The notes under the pieces: generated by a model
Databases searched by the model: none
What the model saw: only the letters and a program-made list of their open reading frames with translations
What the model was told of the DNA's origin: nothing
Shown: positions 1 to 5,883 of the stretch, one piece after another
How the letters are laid out: every line of letters starts with the position of its first letter
Numbering within the stretch: the stretch's first letter is position 1
Program-made: the position numbers and the translations under genes
Source: Clostridiales bacterium
GTDB lineage: Bacteria; Bacillota; Clostridia; Lachnospirales; WQUN01
NCBI GenBank assembly: GCA_031273705.1
Contig: JAISRJ010000157.1
Span: 1-6,104, forward strand
Length of the DNA stretch: 6,104 nucleotides
Reading direction: 5' to 3'

Positions 1-25
1 AACGCTTACGCTCGTGAGTATACTG

Positions 26-580
26 TCATTCCCCCGGTATAGTGCGCATGGCAAGAATAGTACGCTCTATAAGTTCTTCCGGCGACCAGCCCAAAGCCTC
101 CGCGCCGCTGATAATTACATCTCGAGAACATCCCGCGGCAAATTTTTTGTCTTTAAACTTCTTCTTTACACTGCGCAGCTCCAGGTCCAAAACACTTTTA
201 GACGGGCGCATAACCGCGACCGCACCGATTAACCCGGTAAGTTCGTCCGTGGCGAATAATATTTTCTCCATAATATGAGTAGGTTCATAAGGAGTGGGAA
301 CCAAACCCCATCCGTGGCTCATGGCCGCGCGTATGATACTTTCGTCCACATCATTTTCACGCAGCAGTACTTCACCGCGAATACAGTGCTCATGCGGGTA
401 CAGTTCAAAATCAATATCGTGTAAAAGCCCAACGACCGCCCAATATTCAGTGTTGTTTGGGTCGTATTCCCCGGCGAAATATCGCATAACGCCGGAAACC
501 ACCCGCGCGTGGCGCAAGTGAAAAGGTTCCTTGTTATATTTTTCAAAAATGACTTGCGCTTGCTCCATATTCGGTATCAT
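26..580 (-). CDS. HD-superfamily phosphohydrolase (predicted)
   Basis: This 184-residue soluble protein looks like a small stand-alone metal-dependent HD-domain hydrolase; the substrate (nucleotide or other phosphoester) is unknown. Visible HD-type metal ligands are His24 in HLRHARVV, His54-Asp55 in GLLHDIDFE, the histidines of YPHEHC (63 and 65), His89 in SHGWG and Asp112 in ATDELTG. The pattern resembles a compact family of predicted HD hydrolases common in Firmicutes (I believe COG2316); the C-terminal half is helical. There is no signal peptide or membrane segment, so it should be cytoplasmic. The start at 580 has a GGTGGG ribosome site at 591-596, 10 bases upstream; a second Met at codon 5 (568) is possible but has no such site. 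A promoter-like pair with a perfect TATAAT lies at 646-674, so it is probably transcribed separately from the GH13 gene that ends 100 bases upstream. HD assignment is firm; the specific reaction is not. Confidence 0.85.
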   Translation of the reverse strand: MIPNMEQAQVIFEKYNKEPFHLRHARVVSGVMRYFAGEYDPNNTEYWAVVGLLHDIDFELYPHEHCIRGEVLLRENDVDESIIRAAMSHGWGLVPTPYEPTHIMEKILFATDELTGLIGAVAVMRPSKSVLDLELRSVKKKFKDKKFAAGCSRDVIISGAEALGWSPEELIERTILAMRTIPGE

Positions 581-602
581 TTAATTTAATCCCACCAACT
601 GT

Positions 603-624
603 TTCAAATTTTGCACTATTTGAA
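603..624 (-). repeat. 7-bp inverted repeat in the leader of the HD gene
   Basis: TTCAAAT and ATTTGAA are perfect inverted arms separated by 8 bases. They lie between the predicted transcription start (about 639) and the ribosome site of the HD gene. The element could be a repressor operator or a weak AT-rich RNA hairpin, or chance in AT-rich DNA. Confidence 0.3.
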
Positions 625-645
625 CTTCCCATTGCTTTCACATTT

Positions 646-674
646 ATTATAAGTTGACGCGCTTCTCCCGTGAA
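646..674 (-). promoter_or_regulatory. predicted sigma-A promoter of the HD gene
   Basis: On the minus strand, TTCACG (669-674) is followed by a 17-base spacer and a perfect TATAAT (646-651). Transcription would start near 639, leaving a leader of about 58 bases. The -35 box matches consensus at 4 of 6 positions. It sits in the 100-base gap just after the GH13 stop codon. Predicted by pattern only. Confidence 0.5.
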
Positions 675-680
675 GTCTGC

Positions 681-2552
681 TCAGACTTTTTCCCGCAGCA
701 CCGCGCAGCCATAGCCTCCGACATTAATCGTAATCCAACCGTCTATAATGTCGATCTTTTTAGCGTCCGTACTCCAATTACCTTCGGCGGCGTTCAGCAA
801 ATACTCCATCGACCCATTTAGGGCGCACTCCATCTTCCAAACGGGAATTTTAAATAACTTACCCTCAATGTTATTATTCAGCGCGACTAGAATTCTATCC
901 TTGTCGTCCCACCTGCCGTATGTGATTATTCCATAATCATTATATAAAAAGATAACGGAACCTACTTTTAAAGCGCCGTATTTTTTCCGAAATCCAATAA
1001 GGGATTTATGAAAAGCAATCAACGATTTATTCTCTTTGCCCCAAGGATATGTCCTTCGGTTATCGGGATCAGTCCATCCGGTCATCCCGGCTTCATCACC
1101 GTAATATATAGTGGGGCTGCCGGGCCAAGTCATTTGAAAGACGACAGCCTCCATCATAATGCCCAGGTTTACGCCCGCGTCCGCCGCCGCCGCGCCTACG
1201 GTGTGCAGCCTGCCGACTTTCATATTTGTGCGGGTTAAAAATCGCGAATGGTCATGATTGCTTAGTTCATTCATGGACGACATTAAAGAATGCGCGGTCA
1301 TGAAAGACATATTTTCACGAATAGAATTTTCAAAATCCATCGCGTTACACAATCGACCGGCGTCAAACGCCTCACTGTGTTTCTCCATACCTGTCAAAAA
1401 CCACGTTATCGGCTCCATAAAAGCGTCGTAATTCATTATGGTGTCCCATTCGTCGCCTTGCAGCCAATTTTTGGGACTGCCATAGTGTTCCGCCAAGATT
1501 ATCGCTTCGGGGTTAGCCCCTTTAACCGCTTTACGGAAATCTTTCCAAAATTGGTGATTAAATATCTCGCTGCCCCCCAAGTCGGCTGCCACATCCAATC
1601 GCCAGCCATCCGCGTTAAAAGGAGGCGAGACCCATTTTTTACCAATATTCAATACATATTCATATAATCTTTTAGAAGTCTCATAATTTAGCTTGGGATG
1701 GTTATCATATCCCCACCAGGCGTCATAGCAGTCGTTATTTGGCCAGTTGTGGTCATACCATTTAAAAAAATCATGATATGGACTGTTTTCATCACGATAA
1801 GCACCCATCGCATAGCCCTTACCTGAATAAAAATTCTCCTTATCCAACCATTTGTTAAACGCGCCGCAGTGATTAAACACGCCGTCCAAAATAACCTTTA
1901 TACCGCGCTCGTGAGCGATTGCCACAAATTGCGCGAACAGTTGATTGCTTGCTAAAAGATTGACATTATTCGTCGTTCGACTGATATACTTAGTAGCGTA
2001 GCGATTGTGAAATTTATCGTAATGCAATGGTTCGCCTTCATCTACAATTATCTCGGCGAAATGCGGATCTATAAAGTCATAATCCTGAATATCATATTTA
2101 TGGCTACTGGGGGAGACAAACACCGGACTAAGATAAATAATTTCCACACCTAAGTCCGTTAAGTAATCCAATTTATCAATAACACCCTGCAAATCTCCGC
2201 CATAAAAATTACAATAATCCTCACGGGGGACAGGCGCGTTCCAATTAGTCTCACAAGTGGCGGCTCGCCCCAAGTACAGATACTCATTGTTCACCACATC
2301 ATTAGACTTTTTGCCATTACAGAATCGATCTACAAAAATTTGGTACATTACCGCGCCCTTTGCCCATTTCGGGGTAATAAAATTTGGAATAATCGAGAAA
2401 TTATAAGTGTGATTCACTTCGCGATCCAAACCGCGTTTATTATAATAGTAAACAGCGTTATCCTTTGACAGTGAAAAGAAATACCGCGTTTTAAAGGCTT
2501 TTATAGTAATAGAGTAAAAGTCAAATATTTCCGAACCACGGCTTTTTTTCAT
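681..2552 (-). CDS. glycoside hydrolase family 13 alpha-amylase/neopullulanase-type enzyme, catalytic part
   Basis: This 623-residue reading frame carries a complete GH13 catalytic barrel. Residue numbers count from the ATG at 2552. Residues 1-55 are the rest of an N-terminal beta-sandwich (CBM34-like). The barrel begins near KGAVMYQIFVDRF (65-77). Region I is DGVFNH (223-228), region II GWRLDVA with the nucleophile Asp320 and Arg318, region III ILAEHYG with the acid/base Glu355, and region IV LSNHDHSRF with His433 and Asp434. A C-terminal beta domain follows from about 540. All catalytic residues are present. GH13 enzymes with a CBM34-type N domain usually act on alpha-1,4 (and sometimes alpha-1,6) links of maltodextrins, cyclodextrins or pullulan. 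No signal peptide is visible, so action on imported oligosaccharides is likely. The ATG at 2552 has no ribosome site and lies inside the domain; the natural N-terminus is almost certainly the 2549-2806 frame, giving about 708 residues after a -1 shift. Confidence 0.9.
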   Translation of the reverse strand: MKKSRGSEIFDFYSITIKAFKTRYFFSLSKDNAVYYYNKRGLDREVNHTYNFSIIPNFITPKWAKGAVMYQIFVDRFCNGKKSNDVVNNEYLYLGRAATCETNWNAPVPREDYCNFYGGDLQGVIDKLDYLTDLGVEIIYLSPVFVSPSSHKYDIQDYDFIDPHFAEIIVDEGEPLHYDKFHNRYATKYISRTTNNVNLLASNQLFAQFVAIAHERGIKVILDGVFNHCGAFNKWLDKENFYSGKGYAMGAYRDENSPYHDFFKWYDHNWPNNDCYDAWWGYDNHPKLNYETSKRLYEYVLNIGKKWVSPPFNADGWRLDVAADLGGSEIFNHQFWKDFRKAVKGANPEAIILAEHYGSPKNWLQGDEWDTIMNYDAFMEPITWFLTGMEKHSEAFDAGRLCNAMDFENSIRENMSFMTAHSLMSSMNELSNHDHSRFLTRTNMKVGRLHTVGAAAADAGVNLGIMMEAVVFQMTWPGSPTIYYGDEAGMTGWTDPDNRRTYPWGKENKSLIAFHKSLIGFRKKYGALKVGSVIFLYNDYGIITYGRWDDKDRILVALNNNIEGKLFKIPVWKMECALNGSMEYLLNAAEGNWSTDAKKIDIIDGWITINVGGYGCAVLREKV

Positions 2553-2806
2553 CGGCAGGGTTTCGGGAAATTGCTTCGTGCCCGTGTCTTATCAAGGCCG
2601 TCCTGGACGAAGTGTATAAAAACGCCGGAAACATTATTACGAGCGGTGCGGAGTCGCAAAGTAATCTTTTCACCTAGTTTGGGTTCACTTGGAGTTAAAT
2701 AAGTATCTGTTTCATCGGCAAAGATAGCTTCCACATTTATATATGATCGGATAGTGGACGCGTAAAGCAATGTTTTTACAATTTCTTGCATAAGAACACA
2801 TCCCAT
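2549..2806 (-). CDS. N-terminal (CBM34-like) part of the GH13 enzyme, frame-disrupted
   Basis: This 85-codon frame encodes the beginning of the GH13 enzyme that continues at 2552. The segment with EPKLGEKITLRLRTARNNV (residues 42-60) has the character of the first strands of a CBM34-like N domain, and the catalytic frame resumes with MKKSRGSEIFDFYS, the next expected strands. The frame ends in a TGA that overlaps the ATG of the catalytic frame (ATGA, 2549-2552). Joining FP (codons 80-81) to ETLPMKK by a -1 shift restores one protein of about 708 residues. Two starts are possible: 2806, or Met6 at 2791. The second fits better if the promoter at 2822-2850 is real, because 2806 would have a leader of only about 9 bases. 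A real mutation, an assembly error or recoding could each explain the break; a deliberately separate polypeptide is the least likely. Confidence 0.7.
   Translation of the reverse strand: MGCVLMQEIVKTLLYASTIRSYINVEAIFADETDTYLTPSEPKLGEKITLRLRTARNNVSGVFIHFVQDGLDKTRARSNFPKPCR
2564..2570 (-). other. candidate -1 frameshift heptamer T TTC CCG in the GH13 gene
   Basis: In the upstream frame the codons read AAT TTC CCG AAA. The seven bases T TTC CCG have the X XXY YYZ form, and a one-base backward slip gives TTT CCC GAA, entering the catalytic frame with the same two residues (Phe-Pro). The zero-frame TGA follows five codons later. The upstream frame must be left between 2588 (just after stops TGA TAA in the catalytic frame) and 2552, a window of 37 bases. 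I see no strong hairpin or pseudoknot downstream and no stimulatory Shine-Dalgarno, so recoding is unproven; a base miscalled or lost in the GGG/TTT runs is equally possible. Confidence 0.4.
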
Positions 2807-2821
2807 AAAATTACTTCGCCA

Positions 2822-2850
2822 ATTGTATCACAATAATCGCGCTGAAACAA
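2822..2850 (-). promoter_or_regulatory. predicted promoter of the GH13 gene
   Basis: On the minus strand TTGTTT (2845-2850), a 17-base spacer and TACAAT (2822-2827) form a sigma-A-like promoter, with TGA just before the -10 box as an extended -10 element. Transcription would begin near 2815. This favours the second Met (2791) as the start of the GH13 protein. The -35 box is weak (3 of 6). Confidence 0.45.
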
Positions 2851-2854
2851 TAGA

Positions 2855-2895
2855 TTGACATACTCCCAACGCCTAAAGCCTGAGGAGTATATCAA
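2855..2895. repeat. 12-bp imperfect inverted repeat upstream of the GH13 promoter
   Basis: TTGACATACTCC (2855-2866) and GGAGTATATCAA (2884-2895) are inverted copies with one mismatch, separated by 17 bases. The element lies between the larC terminator and the GH13 promoter, ending 4 bases beyond the -35 box. Its position suits an operator or activator site for the GH13 gene; it could also be a leftover RNA hairpin. No -10 box follows the TTGACA on the plus strand. Confidence 0.4.
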
Positions 2896-2907
2896 GGCGC
2901 ATTTGAT

Positions 2908-2943
2908 AAAAAAGCAAAACCGCGGGTACCCGCCGTTTTGCTT
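2908..2943 (-). terminator. intrinsic terminator of the larBC operon
   Basis: On the minus strand two 15-base arms (2929-2943 and 2912-2926) pair with one mismatch around a 2-base centre (TA), and a run of six T follows (2913-2908), partly within the stem. The arms are GC-rich in the inner half. It begins 14 bases after the larC stop codon, which is the normal place for a Rho-independent terminator. Confidence 0.88.
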
Positions 2944-2956
2944 AAACGCCCAAAAC

Positions 2957-4255
2957 TCAAGGTTTTTGCATAACCCAATTTATTTCCCTTTGTATTTCGT
3001 CAAGTGTGACATTATATTCTCGCGTGGCGCTTACGCAGTCGTCGTACTCCGGTTTGAATTTATCGCCGCTGCTTTTAACACGTATATTTCCATATTTTGT
3101 AGAAACTGTTTTATATTCTCTGGACAAAACATATCTGTCGCAGATAGATTTTCTTATACCAAATGTCGTTGTATGCTTCAACATCAGCTTTGCGAAATAA
3201 TCCGCTCTATTTGTTTCGCACAGACATGTGAGAAGAGTCGCCGGGCGATATTTTTTCATATATATCGGAGTGGTAAACGCGTCCAACGCACCTGCTTCCA
3301 AAAGAAGCTGCGCGCAGAATCCTATTCTTTCGCCGGAGCAATCATCAAGGTTACATACAAGCTCGGCTATCTGGTCGTCGGCAGATTGGCTTTTTGAATA
3401 CGCGTCAAATAAATTATTTCCTTCACCCAAAAACGCGCGAACACAGTTGGCGGCTTTAAAATCTTTTTTACCCATACCATAACCGATCTTTAAGAGGTTG
3501 ATATTCGGCATATGATTATATGTGGTGGCGAAATGTTTTAACAAAGCCGCTCCTGTCGGCGTGCAAAGCTCGCCGTTAAAGCCGCTGCCATGGGTGGGTA
3601 CACCATGCAATATATGTGCGGTCGCCGGGGCCGGAACAGGCAATAACCCATGTGCGCAATTAACAAATCCACTGCCTAAATTTATCGGCGAAACCACTAT
3701 TTCATCCGGCGAGAGCAGTTCCATTAACACACACACACCAACTATGTCGGCAACGGCGTCCTTTGTGCCGACTTCATGAAAATGAATATCGGAAATAGGG
3801 CGACCGTGAGCCAAGGACTCCGCCTCGGCTATTAGGCGGTAAACATCTATCGCGTTTGCCTTAACGGTGTCGGGGATTGTAAGGGAATTAATTAATTCGG
3901 TTATGTCCGACAATCCCGAATGAGAATGCTCTACATGGTGATGTTCATGTTCATCATCATGCTCGTAGTGATGTTCATGAGCATGTTCATGGGCGTGATG
4001 ATGTTCGTGTTCATGGGCGTGATGGCGCCTGTGTTCATGATCCATGAGGTCCGCTTCTTCGACTCCGTCAATGCGAATTCGCATATGAGTGCCTTTAATT
4101 CCACACTTAAATGATTCTTCGGCCGCGACTTCCGCCAGCCCCAAGGCATTCATTTTACTTATAAACGCCTCTTTATCCTCGATTAATTCGTACAATGCCG
4201 CCATTAACATATCTCCGGCGGCGCCCATATTGCATTCCAAATATAGAGTTTTCAC
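2957..4255 (-). CDS. larC: LarC, nickel insertase for the nickel-pincer nucleotide cofactor
   Basis: LarC is known to use CTP to insert nickel into pyridinium-3,5-bisthiocarboxylic acid mononucleotide, the last step of nickel-pincer cofactor synthesis in the cytoplasm. The protein has the family's N-terminus (MKTLYLECNMGAAGDM), then IHFHEVGTKDAVADIVG (157-173), SPINLGSGFV (189-198), GLLPVPAPAT (203-212) and ELCTPTGAAL (229-238). Residues 73-112 form a histidine-rich insertion (21 His in 40) probably holding nickel. The start is the GTG at 4255, not the ATG at 4273: the GTG has a perfect AAGGAGG six bases upstream, the ATG lies upstream of that site, and homologous sequence begins at the GTG. 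It overlaps larB by four bases (GTGA), implying coupled translation. LarC is a single uninterrupted frame of 432 residues, unlike Lactiplantibacillus plantarum, where two frames are joined by frameshifting. Confidence 0.95.
   Translation of the reverse strand: MKTLYLECNMGAAGDMLMAALYELIEDKEAFISKMNALGLAEVAAEESFKCGIKGTHMRIRIDGVEEADLMDHEHRRHHAHEHEHHHAHEHAHEHHYEHDDEHEHHHVEHSHSGLSDITELINSLTIPDTVKANAIDVYRLIAEAESLAHGRPISDIHFHEVGTKDAVADIVGVCVLMELLSPDEIVVSPINLGSGFVNCAHGLLPVPAPATAHILHGVPTHGSGFNGELCTPTGAALLKHFATTYNHMPNINLLKIGYGMGKKDFKAANCVRAFLGEGNNLFDAYSKSQSADDQIAELVCNLDDCSGERIGFCAQLLLEAGALDAFTTPIYMKKYRPATLLTCLCETNRADYFAKLMLKHTTTFGIRKSICDRYVLSREYKTVSTKYGNIRVKSSGDKFKPEYDDCVSATREYNVTLDEIQREINWVMQKP
3920..4039 (-). 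repeat. low-complexity repeat coding the His-rich tract of LarC
   Basis: Degenerate repeats of CAT/CAC and GAA/GAG codons encode residues 73-112 of LarC, with 21 His plus many Glu and Asp. The reading frame stays open. The repetitive DNA is a likely site of length variation between strains. Confidence 0.8.
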
Positions 4256-5034
4256 TTCGTTCCTCCTTTGCAAGCTAAATAATTTATACTGTTAGCCAGA
4301 TACCCCGCCCCAAATCCGTTATCTATATTAACGACAGACACCCCGCTGGCGCAGGAATTAAGCATGGAAAGCAGTGCGGATAATCCCCCAAAATTAGCTC
4401 CGTAACCCACACTCGTAGGCACGGCGATAACCGGGCAGCTTACCAAGCCGCCAATTACGCTGGCTAACGCCCCTTCCATACCGGCGACGGTTACAATAAC
4501 ATTCGCGGTCGATAAAACATCTAATCTGGCTAACAGCCGATTTAATCCGGCTACCCCCACATCGTAGACACGTGTTACCCTACTGCCGAAGGTTTCGGCG
4601 GTTAGCGCGGCTTCTTCACAAACGGCCATATCACTTGTTCCCGCCGAGGCGATTACAATAGAACCTTCCAACTTTTTTTCTGTTTTAAGCGCTATACCTA
4701 ATCGTGGAATTGTATGATATTCCAAAGCAATTCCGGAATCTTCAAGTAGTTCTGCGGCTTGCTCTGACATACGGGTAACCAAAATATCACTTAATCCCTT
4801 TCCAATCATAGCGTTAACTATGCCCAATATTTGATCGGGAGTTTTATTTTTACCATATATAACTTCACTCACGCCCTGGCGCAATCCGCGGTGCAGGTCA
4901 ATATTGGCGTAACCTAAATCTTCAAACGGCTCGGTTTGCAAGTAGGTTACGGCGTCCTCCGGTGATATGCGCCCGTCGCGTATTTGTCTTAACAAATCCA
5001 ACATTTTATCTTTGGTGACAACTTTGTGTTCCAT
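4252..5034 (-). CDS. larB: LarB, pyridinium-3,5-biscarboxylic acid mononucleotide synthase
   Basis: LarB is known to carboxylate nicotinic acid adenine dinucleotide at the pyridinium ring and to hydrolyse it, giving pyridinium-3,5-biscarboxylic acid mononucleotide and AMP, the first step of nickel-pincer cofactor synthesis. The C-terminal half is a PurE-like fold with the family signatures SAGTSDMAVCEEA (130-142), YDVGVAGLNRLL (157-168), VAGMEGALASVIGGL (183-197), PTSVGYGANFGG (206-217) and MLNSCASGVSVVNIDNGFGAG (224-244). Cys228 in the last one probably corresponds to the cysteine reported to form a covalent pyridine intermediate. The start chosen is Met at 5034: it has GGAGAG nine bases upstream and gives 260 residues, normal for LarB. 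The longer frame to 5106 begins against the predicted -10 box and adds 24 residues unlike the family. It overlaps larC by four bases. The operon's missing partner is LarE. Confidence 0.95.
   Translation of the reverse strand: MEHKVVTKDKMLDLLRQIRDGRISPEDAVTYLQTEPFEDLGYANIDLHRGLRQGVSEVIYGKNKTPDQILGIVNAMIGKGLSDILVTRMSEQAAELLEDSGIALEYHTIPRLGIALKTEKKLEGSIVIASAGTSDMAVCEEAALTAETFGSRVTRVYDVGVAGLNRLLARLDVLSTANVIVTVAGMEGALASVIGGLVSCPVIAVPTSVGYGANFGGLSALLSMLNSCASGVSVVNIDNGFGAGYLANSINYLACKGGTK
4262..4268 (-). promoter_or_regulatory. ribosome binding site of larC
   Basis: A perfect AAGGAGG lies inside the last codons of larB, six bases before the GTG at 4255. It decides the larC start and is consistent with both coupled and independent initiation. 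Confidence 0.85.
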
Positions 5035-5043
5035 AAAATTTTT

Positions 5044-5049
5044 CTCTCC
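5044..5049 (-). promoter_or_regulatory. ribosome binding site of larB
   Basis: GGAGAG lies nine bases before the ATG at 5034. No comparable site precedes the in-frame ATG at 5106, so this sets the larB start. Confidence 0.65.
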
Positions 5050-5106
5050 ATGGGATCCCGTTGGGATACTATATCTAAAAACTGTATTCAGACGCAGCAT
5101 AAACAT

Positions 5107-5134
5107 ATTATCACATCCCGCTCATAATTTACAA
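5107..5134 (-). promoter_or_regulatory. predicted promoter of larBC
   Basis: On the minus strand TTGTAA (5129-5134), a 16-base spacer and GATAAT (5107-5112), preceded by TGT, resemble a sigma-A promoter with an extended -10 box. Transcription would start near 5100, giving a leader of about 65 bases before larB. The leader contains a short ATCCC/GGGAT hairpin shortly upstream of the ribosome site. Confidence 0.5.
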
Positions 5135-5155
5135 TTTCTTTTCATACCATATAAA
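5128..5155 (+). promoter_or_regulatory. predicted promoter of the unknown plus-strand operon
   Basis: TTTACA (5128-5133), a 16-base spacer and TATAAA (5150-5155) form a sigma-A-like promoter (5 of 6 matches in each box). Transcription would start near 5162, about 26 bases before the ATG at 5188. Its -35 box overlaps that of the divergent larBC promoter. Confidence 0.5.
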
Positions 5156-5174
5156 AACATACCGTATAGAAAAA
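5145..5174 (+). repeat. tandem 15-bp direct repeat at the -10 region
   Basis: Two adjacent 15-base units (5145-5159 and 5160-5174) match at 12 of 15 positions. Each carries a -10-like hexamer, TATAAA in the first and TATAGA in the second. The second could serve a weaker start with TTCATA at 5141-5146 as its -35 box (18-base spacer). Confidence 0.35.
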
Positions 5175-5187
5175 TTCGGGTGATGAT

Positions 5188-5304
5188 ATGGACTTTGAGA
5201 ATTTAATGGAGCAGGCCAGAATGCTCCAGCAAATGATAAACAGCAACGCCGATACCAGTGAAGATAACAAAAATTCTAATACCGACGTCCCGGAAGAAGC
5301 GTGA
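5188..5304 (+). CDS. small 38-residue protein, unknown function
   Basis: I do not recognise this protein. It begins MDFENLMEQARMLQQMINSN, an amphipathic helix rich in Met, Gln and Leu, and ends in a polar, acidic tail that is probably disordered. There is no membrane segment or signal peptide. The start is supported by GGTGAT at 5179-5184, which matches the 3' part of the extended Shine-Dalgarno sequence at proper alignment, and by the promoter about 26 bases upstream of the ATG. The next gene starts 9 bases after its stop, so the two are very likely cotranscribed. A short helical protein at the head of an operon may be a binding partner of the following proteins, but that is inference. No other function can be supported. 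Confidence 0.6.
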   Translation: MDFENLMEQARMLQQMINSNADTSEDNKNSNTDVPEEA

Positions 5305-5313
5305 AACATTGAC

Positions 5314-5883
5314 ATGGAAAAGATACTTAAAATCTTACGGGTTTATCAGACTATGAAGCGGGAGGAACCCGATTCTAATCCGACGACATATGACAGTACA
5401 TGGACAGACCGGGAAGAGCGCGAGGGACATGACATTCGTGATGAAGACTATGCTCATGACATCCATCAATTTCATGACTCCCAGGATTTTGACCGACATG
5501 ATCACCACGACGATTTTGAATTACATAGCGAAATTAATGAAGAAGAAACCTCCTACAGGATTTTCGACGAGGCATTTACTTCTCCATCTATAAAGGCGGT
5601 AAAATCCGCCATGAGATATGTGGATCCTCGGCACCATAAGGCATTGGGCATATGGATAAAATTTATGGAAATTCAGAACCTGGTCGAGATTTGCGGGAAG
5701 CGTTCGTCTGATTCTTACAGTCAAGAGGGAGACTGGCGATATGGAATGTTATTATCTATGCGGCCTCATGTAAGTTATCAAAAACAGTGCGTGATCGATC
5801 TGCTGGTAAAAGCGATGGAATTACAAGAAATTTTGTCCCGACTGGAGGGGTTACGGAACGACAATTTGGACGGAGGGATATAA
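5314..5883 (+). CDS. conserved-looking helical protein with His/Asp-rich segment, unknown function
   Basis: I do not recognise this 189-residue protein. A short helix (MEKILKILRVYQTMK, 1-15) leads into a very polar segment (about 20-78) rich in Asp, Glu and His, with eight His between residues 39 and 71, including HDHHDD. This could bind metal or be a disordered linker. The C-terminal part (about 85-182) is helical and holds two related units: YVDPRHHKALGIWIKFMEIQ (102-121) and HVSYQKQCVIDLLVKAMELQ (152-171). Both have Val, then 13 residues later Lys, followed by Met-Glu-x-Gln. No membrane segment or enzyme motif is visible. No clear ribosome site precedes the ATG at 5314, so translation may depend on the upstream gene ending at 5304. 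Its stop overlaps the next start (TAATG), tying the three genes into one operon. A structural or regulatory role is more likely than enzymatic, but this is inference. Confidence 0.75.
   Translation: MEKILKILRVYQTMKREEPDSNPTTYDSTWTDREEREGHDIRDEDYAHDIHQFHDSQDFDRHDHHDDFELHSEINEEETSYRIFDEAFTSPSIKAVKSAMRYVDPRHHKALGIWIKFMEIQNLVEICGKRSSDSYSQEGDWRYGMLLSMRPHVSYQKQCVIDLLVKAMELQEILSRLEGLRNDNLDGGI
5872..5876 (+). promoter_or_regulatory. ribosome binding site of the third plus-strand gene
   Basis: GGAGG lies within the last codons of the upstream gene, six bases before the ATG at 5883. It supports that start. Confidence 0.75.

Noticed and set aside
673..690. Hairpin at the GH13 stop codon as a terminator
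   Set aside because: The 7-base stem around the stop has its T run only on the plus strand, where no gene ends; in the GH13 transcript no T run follows.
1290..1667. 125-codon plus-strand open frame within the GH13 gene
   Set aside because: It is antisense to the catalytic barrel containing regions II-IV; no ribosome site or protein-like pattern.
2542..2549. A7 run just after the internal ATG as the cause of the GH13 frame change
   Set aside because: The upstream frame already terminates at the TGA before the A run, so slippage there cannot rescue it.
2855..3397. 180-codon plus-strand open frame antisense to the end of larC
   Set aside because: It crosses the larC terminator hairpin and most of its length is antisense to a firmly identified gene; the translation has no recognisable features.
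3920..4114. Met/Phe/Val-rich plus-strand frame that looks like a membrane peptide
   Set aside because: It is the antisense reading of the CAT/CAC-rich histidine tract of LarC; the hydrophobic look follows from the complement of those codons.
2957..4255. Programmed frameshift in larC as in Lactiplantibacillus plantarum
   Set aside because: Here larC is one continuous frame from GTG to stop with all conserved parts, so no recoding is needed.
4252..5106. Longer larB starting at the ATG at 5106
   Set aside because: The ATG abuts the predicted -10 box, has no ribosome site, and the extra 24 residues are unlike LarB; the Met at 5034 has GGAGAG upstream and gives the usual length.
5035..5106. Riboswitch in the larB leader
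   Set aside because: The leader is only about 65 bases and shows just a 5-base ATCCC/GGGAT hairpin; nothing resembles a known nickel or other riboswitch.
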